Shown here piece after piece: positions 1-9,153 of a stretch of 64,000 nucleotides of DNA. The stretch covers positions 62,001 through 126,000 of the forward strand of contig NZ_QPJW01000001.1 of NCBI RefSeq assembly GCF_003337355.1. Direction: 5' to 3'. Position 1 is the stretch's first letter; each line of letters begins with the position of its first letter. A program made the translations under genes and the position numbers. The stretch is from Fontibacillus phaseoli. Lineage in GTDB: Bacteria; Bacillota; Bacilli; Paenibacillales; Paenibacillaceae. The notes below the pieces were generated by a model. The model saw nothing but the letters and a program-made list of their open reading frames with translations. It had not been told where the DNA came from and did not search any database.

Positions 1-2
1 AT

Positions 3-239
3 CCCGAAATGGCGATTTTGGCGATGCATGAATTGGGGGTTCCCCCAGAAGAGTGCCTTGTTTTCGGGGACAGCAACGCCGATATGGCGATGGGCAAGCA
101 AGCGGGAGTCTATTGGAAGGTCGGAATCGCACTTGAAGGCGGCGGAGCCTCTTATTTGCTGGATGCCGACGTCATTGTTCCGGGATATGAAAAACTGACT
201 GCAGCGTTTGAAGAAGCTGGTCAGCAGGGAGGAAATTGA
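3..239 (+). CDS. HAD-superfamily hydrolase, C-terminal part (5' end outside window)
   Basis: Open reading frame that runs in from the left edge and ends at a TGA. The visible 70-odd residues carry the C-terminal HAD signature: a Pro-Glu-rich entry followed by V-F-G-D-S-N-A-D-M, which is HAD motif IV with the metal-binding acidic residues, then a glycine/alanine stretch typical of Cof-type or phosphoglycolate-type phosphatases. Substrate cannot be told because the catalytic DxD motif and cap domain lie outside the window. It ends two bases before the ATG of the Sir2 gene, and the Sir2 ribosome binding site lies inside its last codons, so the two are probably co-transcribed. Confidence 0.8.
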   Translation, partial: PEMAILAMHELGVPPEECLVFGDSNADMAMGKQAGVYWKVGIALEGGGASYLLDADVIVPGYEKLTAAFEEAGQQGGN

Positions 240-240
240 G

Positions 241-1020
241 ATGGCAGACGTGGAAATGTCGATACCGCAAGCGAAAACATTGGCCGAATGGATGAAGGAA
301 AGCCGGAATATCGTTTTTTTCGGCGGCGCGGGCATCTCGACGGAGAGCGGCATTCCCGATTTTCGTTCCGCAGCCGGGATCTATCAGGCCGAAAAAGACT
401 CGCCGTACGCGCCTGAGGAAATATTAAGCCGGCGTTTCTTTAATCGGCATCCGGAAGTGTTCTTCGATTTCTATAAGTCGAAGATGATTCATCCGGAAGC
501 AAAGCCGAATCCGGCTCATCTCTTGCTGGCCGACTTGGAAAAGGCAGGGCAGCTTCAGGCTGTCGTCACGCAAAATATAGATGGTCTGCATCAAATGGCA
601 GGCAGCCGTAAGGTGCTGGAATTGCACGGTTCCATTCACCGCAACTATTGCATGGAATGCCGGAGCTTTCATACGCTGGATGAGGTGATGAATAGCCAGG
701 GGGTTGTCCCGCAATGCAAAGCCTGCGGCGGGGTGGTGAAGCCCGATGTCGTCCTTTATGGAGAAAGCTTAAATGAAGCAACAATCGAAGACACGGTTAG
801 AGCGATCGCGGAAGCTGATCTGCTTCTGATTGGAGGTACATCCCTGACAGTGCAGCCTGCCGCGTCGCTGATCACTTATTTCAGGGGAAGCCGGACGGTG
901 CTGCTCAATGCTTCCTCAACCGCCTATGATTCCAGGGCCGATTTGCACATTAAAGAACCGATCGGCAGGGTAATGAAAGAAACGGGAGACTGGCTCCGCC
1001 GGATGGAAAGCGGTTCATGA
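241..1020 (+). CDS. cobB: NAD-dependent protein deacylase, Sir2 family
   Basis: Sirtuin of 259 residues that removes acyl groups from lysines using NAD. The NAD site shows as GAG at residues 29-31 followed by TESGIPDFR, then TQNIDGLH at 110-117. The catalytic base is His129 in LELHGS. Two CxxC pairs (Cys137/140 and Cys159/162) form the structural zinc site, so the fold looks complete. An upstream TTG at 208 extends the frame, but the ATG at 241 has AGGGAGG about eight bases before it and starts at the usual place for the family. It follows the HAD gene almost without gap and is followed by the aldo/keto reductase, suggesting a short operon. Length is normal for bacterial sirtuins. Confidence 0.9.
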   Translation: MADVEMSIPQAKTLAEWMKESRNIVFFGGAGISTESGIPDFRSAAGIYQAEKDSPYAPEEILSRRFFNRHPEVFFDFYKSKMIHPEAKPNPAHLLLADLEKAGQLQAVVTQNIDGLHQMAGSRKVLELHGSIHRNYCMECRSFHTLDEVMNSQGVVPQCKACGGVVKPDVVLYGESLNEATIEDTVRAIAEADLLLIGGTSLTVQPAASLITYFRGSRTVLLNASSTAYDSRADLHIKEPIGRVMKETGDWLRRMESGS

Positions 1021-1115
1021 CGGAGCTCTGGCAAGAAAACGGTTTCTTGCCAAAGATATTTGAACGAGCTATGATGTGTCTCAAAGACATTTCACTTCAG
1101 GAAGGATGGGAAAAC

Positions 1116-2123
1116 ATGGTCTATACTGCTAGCGATGATCGTTATGAAACTATGAAATATAACCGGGTGGGCCGGTCAGGTTTGAAGCTTCCGGCGATTT
1201 CACTGGGTCTCTGGCATAACTTTGGAGGCGTCAACACGTTTGAAAACGGGCGTGAAATGCTGCGCCGCGCTTTTGATCTGGGAATTACCCATTTTGACCT
1301 GGCTAATAACTATGGACCTCCCGCGGGCTCGGCAGAAGAGATGTTCGGGCAGGTTTTGAAAAAGGATTTCGCTCCGTACCGGGATGAAATGGTGATTTCC
1401 ACCAAAGCCGGTTATTATATGTGGCCCGGACCTTACGGGGAATGGGGTTCGCGGAAGTACCTGGTCTCCAGTCTGGATCAGAGTTTGAAACGGATGGGAC
1501 TCGATTATGTCGATATTTTTTATTCGCACCGTCCGGACCCGGAAACTCCACTGGAAGAAACGATGATGGCGCTCGATCACATCGTACGCTCGGGCAAAGC
1601 GCTGTACGTAGGCATTTCCAGCTACTCCGCGGAGCAGACCGCCGAGGCTGTCGCCATTTTAAAACAACTCGGCACGCCCTTACTTATTCACCAGCCAAGC
1701 TATTCCATGCTTGAACGCTGGATTGAGAACGGACTGCAGGACGTGCTGGAAGAGAACGGCGTCGGCAGTATCGCTTTCTGCCCACTGGCTCAAGGGCTGC
1801 TGACAAACAAATACCTGAACGGCATTCCGGATGATTCCCGGGCCAAGAGCTCGACGGGGTTCTTGAAGGAAGAACAAATTACTCCGGAAACACTGCGGAA
1901 AGTTCGTGCGCTGAATCAAATGGCGGCGGCCCGCGGCCAAAGCCTGGCGCAGTTCGCGCTTGCTTGGGTGCTGCGCGGAGGCAAAGTGACCTCCGCCCTG
2001 ATCGGCGCCAGCCGGGTCAGCCAAATCGAGGAGAATGTGCAAGCGCTCAGCAAGCTGGAGTTCTCGGACGAAGAGCTGACCCGCATCGAAACGATTTTAA
2101 ATACGAATGGAGATCACCAATAA
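1116..2123 (+). CDS. Aldo/keto reductase (YghZ-like, L-glyceraldehyde-3-phosphate reductase type)
   Basis: NADPH-dependent aldo/keto reductase of 335 residues with a TIM-barrel pattern. The tetrad regions are visible: THFDLANNYG (Asp and Tyr), VISTKAGYY (Lys) and IFYSHRPDP (His). The MKYNRVGRSGLKLP opening and the long barrel match the YghZ/voltage-gated-potassium-channel-beta-like subgroup. The frame is open from 1017, overlapping the end of the sirtuin gene, but that stretch has no conserved sequence. ATG 1116 is preceded by GGAAGG and starts close to the conserved barrel entry. The C-terminal part keeps the NADPH-binding LIGASRVSQIEEN motif. Physiological substrate is not evident from context. 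Confidence 0.87.
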   Translation: MVYTASDDRYETMKYNRVGRSGLKLPAISLGLWHNFGGVNTFENGREMLRRAFDLGITHFDLANNYGPPAGSAEEMFGQVLKKDFAPYRDEMVISTKAGYYMWPGPYGEWGSRKYLVSSLDQSLKRMGLDYVDIFYSHRPDPETPLEETMMALDHIVRSGKALYVGISSYSAEQTAEAVAILKQLGTPLLIHQPSYSMLERWIENGLQDVLEENGVGSIAFCPLAQGLLTNKYLNGIPDDSRAKSSTGFLKEEQITPETLRKVRALNQMAAARGQSLAQFALAWVLRGGKVTSALIGASRVSQIEENVQALSKLEFSDEELTRIETILNTNGDHQ

Positions 2124-2159
2124 TATAGGAAGACCGTTCATCGGCCTTCGAGAGAGCGG

Positions 2160-2197
2160 CACCCCTATATCCTGAGCTATGGAGTAGGGGTGTTTTT
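2160..2197. terminator. Terminator between convergent genes
   Basis: CACCCCTA (2160-2167) pairs with TAGGGGTG (2185-2192), followed by a T run. It sits between the + strand aldo/keto reductase and the end of the - strand AraC gene, so it probably serves the reductase. Confidence 0.65.
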
Positions 2198-3055
2198 GCG
2201 ATTTGGGCGGCCGGATGCATTTTTTCGGTATTCGCTGGGCGATTCGCCATGGAAGCGGCGAAACTGGCGGGAGAAATACAAGGCATCCGCCAGGCCGACG
2301 GAGGCGGCGATCTGTTCGATCGACAATTCGGGGCGCTCGCGGAGCAACTGGCGCGATTTGTCGATTCTCAGTTTCAGCAAGTAGGTGACGGGGGTATGTC
2401 CCGTTTCTTTTTTGAAAATCCGCGATAAATAAGCCCGGTTGTATCCGAGACTTGAACACATTTGCTCGATCGACATAGGATGCGCATATTGACTGGACAT
2501 ATAGTGGATCATTTGTTTGACGATGCGCTGTACTCCCGTTTCACCTGCCGGAAAGGCAAACTCCCTTACCAGCGTGTCTTCCGCTTCGGCCATGATAAGA
2601 TGCAAGCAACCCAGTGAGGCTAAATGGGAGCTCGGTTTCTTGCTGCGAAAAGCTTGAAGCACCGCTTCAAGCAGTCCGGGAACCCGGCTGTCATCGCCGG
2701 GCCGGAACACTGGAAGCTGCGGGGTGAAACCCGCGCGCTGAATCAGGTCATGCGCCTTGGCTCCGGTAAACGCGATCCAGCGATAGCGCCAAGGCTCGGC
2801 GTTGTCGGAAGCGTAGCTGACGAGCTGATCGGGCTGGATCAGGAAGCAATCACCCTGACTGAGATCATAATGGGCGAATTCCGTCCGGAAGCTTCCTTTT
2901 CCTTGTTCGACGAAATGAAGCAGGAAGTAATCGTAGACTTTTGGTCCGAGCCGGTGGTCAGCTTGGGTCTGACTTTCGCCAGCGAACAGGACATGCAGGT
3001 CACTGACCCCGTAAACTTCCGGATTGGCTGCCGCGCTATACGTTTCTTGGGTCAT
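2177..3055 (-). CDS. AraC-family transcriptional regulator, probably of the gal operon
   Basis: 292-residue regulator with an N-terminal cupin-like sensor domain (about residues 15-170, with QGDCFLIQPDQ) and a C-terminal double helix-turn-helix AraC domain (about residues 190-285; SSLGYNRAYLSRIFKKETG and ASVGLADALYFSRQFRRF). Start ATG at 3055 has AAAGGAG at good distance. It is divergent from galK with about 130 bp between start codons, the usual place for a dedicated sugar-responsive activator, so control of galKET is inferred. AraC proteins of this layout normally bind direct repeats upstream of the target promoter. The effector cannot be read from sequence. Confidence 0.88.
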   Translation of the reverse strand: MTQETYSAAANPEVYGVSDLHVLFAGESQTQADHRLGPKVYDYFLLHFVEQGKGSFRTEFAHYDLSQGDCFLIQPDQLVSYASDNAEPWRYRWIAFTGAKAHDLIQRAGFTPQLPVFRPGDDSRVPGLLEAVLQAFRSKKPSSHLASLGCLHLIMAEAEDTLVREFAFPAGETGVQRIVKQMIHYMSSQYAHPMSIEQMCSSLGYNRAYLSRIFKKETGHTPVTYLLKLRIDKSRQLLRERPELSIEQIAASVGLADALYFSRQFRRFHGESPSEYRKNASGRPNRKNTPTP

Positions 3056-3116
3056 AAGAGAGACTCCTTTACAAAAGGGTGGTCACATTTGTCCATATTA
3101 TTCTCGCATAGATGCA

Positions 3117-3145
3117 TTATCAAAAACAATGCTTTTTCTTATACT
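3117..3145 (+). promoter_or_regulatory. Candidate sigma-A promoter of galKET
   Basis: TTATCA at 3117-3122, a 17-bp spacer, and TATACT at 3140-3145. The -10 is good and the -35 is poor, as expected for an activator-dependent promoter. It lies in the divergent gap shared with the AraC gene. On the other strand TTGATA-N17-TAATAT overlaps it and may serve the regulator. Confidence 0.45.
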
Positions 3146-3188
3146 AGGTACAAGAACATAAGATTCCATGAAGATGGGGTGTACGCTA

Positions 3189-4367
3189 ATGAAGAAACAG
3201 GAAATGGAACAATTGTTTATATCACGTTGCGGGGAAAGCGGAGAGACTGTACGAATCTTCAATGCTCCGGGCCGGGTCAATCTGATCGGCGAGCATATCG
3301 ATTACAACGGCGGTTACGTGCTGCCGGCCGCTCTAGAATTCGGAACCACGGTTGCCGTCCGGAAACGCGATGATAAGAAAGTAACATTTGCATCAACCAA
3401 TTTGCCTTACACGGCCGAAATCGGACTGGAAGAATTGGGTAAGGCCAAAACGGAAGAATGGGTTGATTATCCGGTAGGCGTGATTGTGGAGCTTGGGAAA
3501 AAAGGAGTTTCACTCACGAGTGGTTATGATCTGCTGTTCCACGGAGAAATTCCGAATGGAGCGGGCTTATCCTCTTCGGCTTCCATTGAAGTCGTAACTG
3601 CCTACGCGCTGCTGTCCATGGAGAGCCAGCCTACGGATAAAGTCGAGATTGCCGTACTCTCGCAAAAAGCGGAGAACCTCTATGTTGGCGTTAACAGCGG
3701 AATTATGGACCAGTTCGCCGTATCGAATGGAGCCAAGGACCATGCGATTCTGCTCATGTGCGACACGCTGGAGTATAAACTGGTACCGTTCAAGACGGGA
3801 GCGAACAAGTTGGTGATCGGCAATACTAACAAGCGTAGAGGACTAGTGGATTCCAAATATAATGAACGCCGGGAACAGTGCGACGCAGCGCTTCGTATCG
3901 TGCAGGAGGAAGAACCTCAAATCCAGTATTTGGCTCATCTTTCGCCGGAACGTTTTGAACAACTAAAAGGAAAATTTAGCGATGAAGTGCTGCTCCGTCG
4001 CGCAACTCATGTGGTGGAAGAGAACGCCCGCGTGCTGAAATCGGTAGATGCGCTTAGCGCAAACGACTTGGTGTCATTCGGAGAGTTGATGAACGCCTCT
4101 CACGATTCCCTGCGCGATCTGTATGAAGTAAGCTGTATGGAACTGGATGTAATGGTCGAGGAAGCCCGCAAGATTGAAGGTACGCTGGGCGCACGGATGA
4201 CCGGAGCCGGCTTTGGCGGCTGTACGGTATCCCTCGTTCATGAAGATGCCGTAGATCGCTTTGTATCGGAGGTAGGTGCGGCTTACAAGGAACGTACCGG
4301 CCTGGAAGGCGAGTTTTATGTATGCGGCGTCGGCAATGGAGTCCATGAAGTGAAAGGGGAGAGCTGA
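3189..4367 (+). CDS. galK: Galactokinase
   Basis: Phosphorylates galactose to galactose-1-phosphate with ATP (first Leloir step). GHMP kinase of 392 residues: the galactokinase signature GRVNLIGEHIDYNGG near the N-terminus, the glycine-rich ATP loop GEIPNGAGLSSSASIEV in the middle, and the C-terminal GHMP motif MTGAGFGGCTVSLV. A frame-extending ATG at 3168 exists, but ATG 3189 has GGGGTG upstream and gives the family length of about 390. It is followed by galE with a two-base gap and then galT, so this is a galKET operon. Transcription probably starts at the promoter near 3140 under the divergent AraC protein. Confidence 0.95.
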   Translation: MKKQEMEQLFISRCGESGETVRIFNAPGRVNLIGEHIDYNGGYVLPAALEFGTTVAVRKRDDKKVTFASTNLPYTAEIGLEELGKAKTEEWVDYPVGVIVELGKKGVSLTSGYDLLFHGEIPNGAGLSSSASIEVVTAYALLSMESQPTDKVEIAVLSQKAENLYVGVNSGIMDQFAVSNGAKDHAILLMCDTLEYKLVPFKTGANKLVIGNTNKRRGLVDSKYNERREQCDAALRIVQEEEPQIQYLAHLSPERFEQLKGKFSDEVLLRRATHVVEENARVLKSVDALSANDLVSFGELMNASHDSLRDLYEVSCMELDVMVEEARKIEGTLGARMTGAGFGGCTVSLVHEDAVDRFVSEVGAAYKERTGLEGEFYVCGVGNGVHEVKGES

Positions 4368-4369
4368 AC

Positions 4370-5359
4370 ATGGCGATTTTAGTGACTGGCGGAGCCGGAT
4401 ATATCGGTTCCCATACGGTAGCGGAACTGCTGGACAAAGGCAAGGAAGTCGTAGTCATCGACAATCTGCAATCCGGGCACAGAGGAGCCTTGCTTGGCGG
4501 GAAGTTGTATGAAGGGGATTTGCGCGATAAAGAACTGCTCGCCAAACTGTTTGCCGAGAATGAGATTGAAGCGGTGATTCATTTTGCCGCCAATTCCCTG
4601 GTCGGCGAAAGCATGCAAAATCCGGTTAAATATTATGACAACAACGTTTACGGAACGCTCTGCCTGCTGGAAGCGATGGATGCCGCAAATGTGCGGAAAA
4701 TCGTTTTCTCCTCCACGGCGGCGACCTACGGCGAGCCGGATAAGGTGCCGATTGAAGAGACGGATCCTACTCATCCTACGAACGTTTATGGAGAAACGAA
4801 GCTGACGATGGAACGGATGATGGCCTGGTTTGATCAGGTACTTGGCATCAAGTATGTGGCTCTCCGTTACTTTAATGCCGCAGGTGCTCATGAAAGCGGG
4901 AAAATCGGTGAGGATCACAATCCGGAAAGCCACTTGATTCCGCTGATTCTGCAAACGGCGTTGGGGCAACGGGATTCCATCAAGGTGTTCGGCGACGACT
5001 ACAATACACCGGACGGTACTTGCGTCCGCGATTATATTCATGTCGGCGATCTGGCGGATGCCCATCTGCGCGCGGTGGAGTATTTGATCGGCGGCGGGGA
5101 CAGCAACGTGTTCAATCTCGGCAACGGTCAAGGCTTCTCGGTCAAAGAGGTTATCGCCAAGGTCAAAGAAGTTACCGGCCGCGATTTTCCGGTCGTCCTT
5201 AGCCCGCGGCGCGAAGGAGACCCTGCCGTTTTGATCGCATCTTCGGACAAAGCGAGAACCGTGCTCGGATGGCAGCCTACCCGCAACAAATTGGACGATA
5301 TTATCCGCAGTGCCTGGGAGTGGCATCTCCATCATCCTGACGGCTATGGTGACAACTAA
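4370..5359 (+). CDS. galE: UDP-glucose 4-epimerase
   Basis: Interconverts UDP-galactose and UDP-glucose with bound NAD. Extended short-chain dehydrogenase of 329 residues: TGGAGYIGSH at the N-terminus binds NAD, SSTAATYG contains the catalytic Ser/Thr, and YGETK is the Tyr-x-x-x-Lys pair. RYFNAAGA and the C-terminal GDPAVLIASS blocks are typical of GalE. The ATG follows the galK stop by two bases with AAAGGGGAG upstream, so the two are translationally coupled. Length is normal and no defects are seen. Confidence 0.96.
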   Translation: MAILVTGGAGYIGSHTVAELLDKGKEVVVIDNLQSGHRGALLGGKLYEGDLRDKELLAKLFAENEIEAVIHFAANSLVGESMQNPVKYYDNNVYGTLCLLEAMDAANVRKIVFSSTAATYGEPDKVPIEETDPTHPTNVYGETKLTMERMMAWFDQVLGIKYVALRYFNAAGAHESGKIGEDHNPESHLIPLILQTALGQRDSIKVFGDDYNTPDGTCVRDYIHVGDLADAHLRAVEYLIGGGDSNVFNLGNGQGFSVKEVIAKVKEVTGRDFPVVLSPRREGDPAVLIASSDKARTVLGWQPTRNKLDDIIRSAWEWHLHHPDGYGDN

Positions 5360-5372
5360 GGAGTGAAGAATA

Positions 5373-6968
5373 GTGGAAGCTGAAGCGAACCATAACAGAC
5401 AAAATGCGCAGCATGCGATTGAACGGCTGACTCACTATGCTTTGCAGCAAGGGCTGATTGACTGGTGGGACCTTGATTATTCCCGAAACCGGCTGCTGGA
5501 GTTGTACGGGTTTGACGAGCCATTCGCGGGCGAAACCGCAGAGGAAGTACTGACTGGACCGCAGCAGCCGCTGAACGTATTGATCGACTACGGCGTTGAA
5601 ATCGGGCTGATTCCGGAGAATACGGATACTTATCGCGATTTGCTGGACGCCCGCATTATGGGACTTTTGATGCCGCGTCCTTCGGAAACGATCGCCAAAT
5701 TCGGTAAAACGGCGGAGAATGGCGGCATTCAAGCAGCTACGGACGAGTTCTATAAGCTGTCCGTAGACAGCAACTATATCCGGATGGACCGGGTTGCGCA
5801 AAATATTTACTGGAACCAGCCGACGTCCTTCGGCGACATGGAAATCACGATTAACCTTTCCAAGCCGGAAAAGAATCCGAAGGAAATTGCGATGGCCAAG
5901 CTGCTGCCGCCTCCGGTGTACCCGAAGTGCCAGCTATGCCGGGAAAACGTGGGCTATGCAGGGCGGATCAACCACCCTGCCCGGCAAAATCTGCGGGTCA
6001 TCCCGCTCGAATTGAACAGGGAACCGTGGTTTTTCCAGTACTCGCCTTACGTTTATTACAATGAACATTGTATCGTGTTCCATCATGATCACGTGCCGAT
6101 GAAGCTGACGAAGCTGACCTTTAAGCGTCTGCTTGATTTTACCGGACGGTTTCCGCATTATTTTATCGGCTCCAATGCGGATTTGCCGATCGTAGGCGGC
6201 TCCATTCTGACGCATGACCACTTCCAGGGCGGACGGCACACGTTCCCGCTGGAAAAAGCACCGATCGAAGCGGTGTTCAGCCATCCGGAATTCGCCGGAG
6301 TGACAGCGAGCATGGTGCATTGGCCGATGTCGGTGCTGCGGCTTAAAGGGCAGGATCCCGACGTGATGCTGGAAGCAGCGAACGATATGTATGAAAAGTG
6401 GAAAGCCTACAGCGATCCTGCAGCAGAAGTGCTGGCCTTTAGCGAAGATACCGAAGGCGAACCCGTACCTCACAATACGGTGACGCCGATCGTCCGGCGG
6501 AGCGCGGACGGCGGATACGAAGTGGATATCGTACTGCGCAACAACCGTACCAATGAGCAGCATCCCGAGGGGTTGTTCCATCCGCACCGGGAAATGCATC
6601 ACATCAAAAAAGAGAATATCGGCTTGATCGAAGTGATGGGCCTCGCGATTTTGCCGGGCCGCCTGAAACAGGAACTCGCCGATATTGCCGGCATACTGAG
6701 CGGCGATGCCGGATTGTACGATGCGGCGGTTTCGAATCCGAAGGGTGACAGCCCGCTGGCCGTGCACGCCGATTGGATTCGCGAACTGGTTGACCGCCAC
6801 GGCATGAAGCTGGAGCGCAAGCAAGCCGACGCGCTGCTCAAAGAAGAAGTAGGCCGCAAGTTTGCGGAGATTCTTGGCCACGCCGGCGTATTTAAGGTAA
6901 ACGAAGCCGGACGCGAAGCGTTCCGTCGTTTCGTCGGCGCCGCCGGTTATCAAGAGCTGTCCTCCTAA
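5373..6968 (+). CDS. galT: Galactose-1-phosphate uridylyltransferase, Firmicute (class II) type
   Basis: Transfers UMP from UDP-glucose to galactose-1-phosphate. 531 residues, the long form found in bacilli and lactic acid bacteria rather than the roughly 350-residue E. coli type. The block containing YPKCQLCRENVGYAGR and the active-site region SILTHDHFQGGRH are visible. GTG start at 5373 follows TAAGGAGTG; the gap to galE is 13 bases. The TAA stop is the loop of the terminator hairpin that ends the operon. It completes the Leloir pathway with galK and galE. Confidence 0.94.
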   Translation: MEAEANHNRQNAQHAIERLTHYALQQGLIDWWDLDYSRNRLLELYGFDEPFAGETAEEVLTGPQQPLNVLIDYGVEIGLIPENTDTYRDLLDARIMGLLMPRPSETIAKFGKTAENGGIQAATDEFYKLSVDSNYIRMDRVAQNIYWNQPTSFGDMEITINLSKPEKNPKEIAMAKLLPPPVYPKCQLCRENVGYAGRINHPARQNLRVIPLELNREPWFFQYSPYVYYNEHCIVFHHDHVPMKLTKLTFKRLLDFTGRFPHYFIGSNADLPIVGGSILTHDHFQGGRHTFPLEKAPIEAVFSHPEFAGVTASMVHWPMSVLRLKGQDPDVMLEAANDMYEKWKAYSDPAAEVLAFSEDTEGEPVPHNTVTPIVRRSADGGYEVDIVLRNNRTNEQHPEGLFHPHREMHHIKKENIGLIEVMGLAILPGRLKQELADIAGILSGDAGLYDAAVSNPKGDSPLAVHADWIRELVDRHGMKLERKQADALLKEEVGRKFAEILGHAGVFKVNEAGREAFRRFVGAAGYQELSS

Positions 6969-6982
6969 GGAGGACAGCTTTT
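6955..6982 (+). terminator. galKET terminator enclosing the galT stop codon
   Basis: Perfect 11-bp stem AGCTGTCCTCC / GGAGGACAGCT with a three-base loop TAA that is the galT stop codon, followed by TTTT. The left arm is therefore inside the coding sequence. Confidence 0.9.
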
Positions 6983-7253
6983 ATATATTGGCAGACTTAG
7001 GCCGATGTGGCCTGAGGCTTATTTGTGCATTGCAGCAAATCGAGGTTGCGATGATTGGCTTGAAATTACCGTCCTGTTTGAATGTATCCAACCAGACCTG
7101 ACCTTCTTTTAGCTTGACCCAATGAAGCCAGACGTGAGCGTTCCGAAGTACTGCGTGGAACTGGTCGGCTAAGGTCGGCGAAATACTGGACTTGTCGGAA
7201 GCGGGATGAGACTTTGGCTACCCAGGCGTTTGTTTTCGCGACTTGAATGGAAG
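6983..7253. other. Intergenic stretch without a convincing gene
   Basis: Between the galT terminator and the alcohol dehydrogenase promoter. One - strand frame is open from about 7217 to 6985 and has a protein-like look (AVLRNAHVWLHWVKLKEGQ), but it has no start codon or ribosome site, so it may be a remnant of a lost gene. A TATAAT box at 7254-7259 probably belongs to the next gene. Confidence 0.3.
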
Positions 7254-7306
7254 TATAATTAAAGGTGGTATGTTTAACTTATTTATATAACCAGGAGGGA
7301 ACGAAC

Positions 7307-8470
7307 ATGGATCGTTTTCAATTCCATAACCCAACCAAGCTGATTTTCGGCAAGGATCAATTGAAGGCTTTGAAACAGGAGATTCCCCGGTACGGCAGTA
7401 AAGTGCTGCTCGTTTATGGTGGTGGCAGTATTAAGCGTAGTGGTCTATATGAGAAAGTGACGGCTATTTTGAAGGAAATCGGCGCTGAAGTGACCGAACT
7501 GGCCGGCGTGGAGCCGAACCCGCGGCTGTCGACCGTGCATCGCGGCGTGGATTTGTGCAAAGCGAACGGGATTCAGCTGGTGCTGGCGGTCGGCGGCGGC
7601 AGCGTGCTGGACTGTGCGAAGGCGATTGCGGTCGGCGCTAAATATGACGGCGATATGTGGGATTTCGCCGAGCGGAAAGCCGCTCCGAAGGATGCGCTTC
7701 CCCTGGGTACGGTGCTGACGATGGCGGCGACCGGATCGGAAATGAACGGCAGCTCGGTTATTTCGAATGAAGAAACGAAAGAGAAGCTGGGCTGGGGCAG
7801 CAAATTAGCTTACCCTGCGTTCTCGATCCTCGAACCGGAAAATACAGTGTCCCTGCCGAAGGATCAAACCGTATACGGCTTGGTAGATATCATGTCGCAT
7901 GTATTCGAGCACTATTTTCATAAAGAAACCAACACGCTCGTTCAGGACGGATTCTGTGAAACCGTGCTCCGCACCGTGATCGAAACAGCGCCTAAATTGA
8001 TTGCAGACCTGGAAAACACCGAATACCGTGAAACGATTCTTTATTGCGGCACCATGGCCCTCAACGGGGTTTTAAATATGGGGTTATCCGGCGATTGGGC
8101 TACTCACAATATTGAACACGCCGTATCGGCAGTATACGATATTCCGCATGGCGGCGGGCTTGCCATCCTGTTCCCGAATTGGATGAAGCATGTGATGCAT
8201 CATGACGTTGCCCGGTTTAAACGGATGGCAATCAATGTATTCGATGTGAATCCGGAAGGCAAGAGCGATCGTGAAATAGCCGAGGAAGGCGTTAAAGCGC
8301 TGCGGAGTTTCTGGAATTCGATTGGTGCGCCAAGCCGGTTGGCCGATTATAAGATCGATGACAGCAGTTTGGAGTTTATGGCCGATAAAGCGGTCCGCTT
8401 CGGTTCCTTCGGAAATTTCGCGCAGCTTGATAAACAAGATGTTCTGAATATCTACAGAAATTCCTTATAA
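7307..8470 (+). CDS. Iron-containing alcohol dehydrogenase (butanol dehydrogenase type)
   Basis: 387-residue group III alcohol dehydrogenase that probably reduces aldehydes with NAD(P)[14 protein letters not shown] is the dinucleotide-binding motif. [11 protein letters not shown] and the [16 protein letters not shown] block supply the histidine metal ligands of the family. The frame is open from 7265, but ATG 7307 has CCAGGAGGG just before it and begins with [16 protein letters not shown], the normal start of the BdhA/YugJ group. It is a single gene closed by a strong terminator. TATAAT at 7254-7259 is the likely -10 region. Confidence 0.92.
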   Translation: MDRFQFHNPTKLIFGKDQLKALKQEIPRYGSKVLLVYGGGSIKRSGLYEKVTAILKEIGAEVTELAGVEPNPRLSTVHRGVDLCKANGIQLVLAVGGGSVLDCAKAIAVGAKYDGDMWDFAERKAAPKDALPLGTVLTMAATGSEMNGSSVISNEETKEKLGWGSKLAYPAFSILEPENTVSLPKDQTVYGLVDIMSHVFEHYFHKETNTLVQDGFCETVLRTVIETAPKLIADLENTEYRETILYCGTMALNGVLNMGLSGDWATHNIEHAVSAVYDIPHGGGLAILFPNWMKHVMHHDVARFKRMAINVFDVNPEGKSDREIAEEGVKALRSFWNSIGAPSRLADYKIDDSSLEFMADKAVRFGSFGNFAQLDKQDVLNIYRNSL

Positions 8471-8484
8471 TACAGGGATTTACC

Positions 8485-8517
8485 AAGACCCTCTTCCGAA
8501 AGGAAGAGGGTCTTTTC
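8485..8517 (+). terminator. Strong terminator after the alcohol dehydrogenase
   Basis: Perfect 13-bp stem AAGACCCTCTTCC / GGAAGAGGGTCTT with a GAAA tetraloop, followed by TTC. Confidence 0.9.
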
Positions 8518-8538
8518 ATTCGTAAGCAGGGAATTTAT

Positions 8539-8564
8539 TGAAACAATAGAGAAGTATTTACGTA
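8539..8564 (+). promoter_or_regulatory. Sigma-W-type (ECF) promoter of yuaF-floT
   Basis: TGAAAC (8539-8544), a 16-bp spacer, then CGTA (8561-8564). This fits the sigma-W consensus TGAAAC-N16-CGTA. The homologous B. subtilis yuaF operon is known to be sigma-W controlled, which supports the call. Confidence 0.75.
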
Positions 8565-8610
8565 ACAAATAACATATAGTGAAAGATTGAACCTGAAAGG
8601 GGGGAACGGT

Positions 8611-9153
8611 TTGGAGATTTTATTCTGGGGTTGTTTCGTCGGCGGGGCATTGTTTGCATTTATTAGCGCCATTCTCGGAGATTTGCTGGGAAGCTGGCTC
8701 GAAGGCATATTCGATGCTATCTCGGCGGATTTTTTAAAACCGGTTGTCACGGCATCCGCAATCACGACATTTGGCGGAGCCGGAGTTCTGCTAATTCGCT
8801 ACACTAGCCTTAATGACACCGCCGTAATGATTCTGGCGATTCTGATTGCGCTTTTGATTTCCGTGATCATCTACTTTGCCTATGTGAAGCCGATGGAGAA
8901 CAGCGAGAATTCAATCGGGTATTCCCATGCCGAACTTCCCGGGAAGCTCGGTGAAGTTACCGTACCGATCCCCTCGAAAGGCTACGGGGAGATTATGGTC
9001 AAATTCGTTGCCGGCAATACGCTGCACACGGCAGCAAGCTGGGACAGACGGGACATTCCCGCGGGAGCCCTGGTGGTGATCGTTGATTTGAAAGACGGTG
9101 TGGTTCAAGTATCCGAGCTTTATGAAACAGAACAACAAAAGGAGATGATGTGA
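8611..9153 (+). CDS. yuaF: NfeD-like membrane protein, flotillin partner
   Basis: 180-residue protein with two or more hydrophobic segments (about residues 3-25, and 45-90 in two parts) and a C-terminal soluble beta-rich domain (about 105-170) of the NfeD OB-fold kind (GKLGEVTVPIPSKGYGEIMV). The TTG at 8611 directly follows GGGGGG and is preferred over an upstream TTG at 8587. It is followed at once by the flotillin gene. In B. subtilis YuaF acts with the flotillin FloT in membrane microdomains, so the same role is inferred. Envelope-stress control by a sigma-W-like factor is suggested by the promoter at 8539-8564. Confidence 0.85.
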   Translation: MEILFWGCFVGGALFAFISAILGDLLGSWLEGIFDAISADFLKPVVTASAITTFGGAGVLLIRYTSLNDTAVMILAILIALLISVIIYFAYVKPMENSENSIGYSHAELPGKLGEVTVPIPSKGYGEIMVKFVAGNTLHTAASWDRRDIPAGALVVIVDLKDGVVQVSELYETEQQKEMM

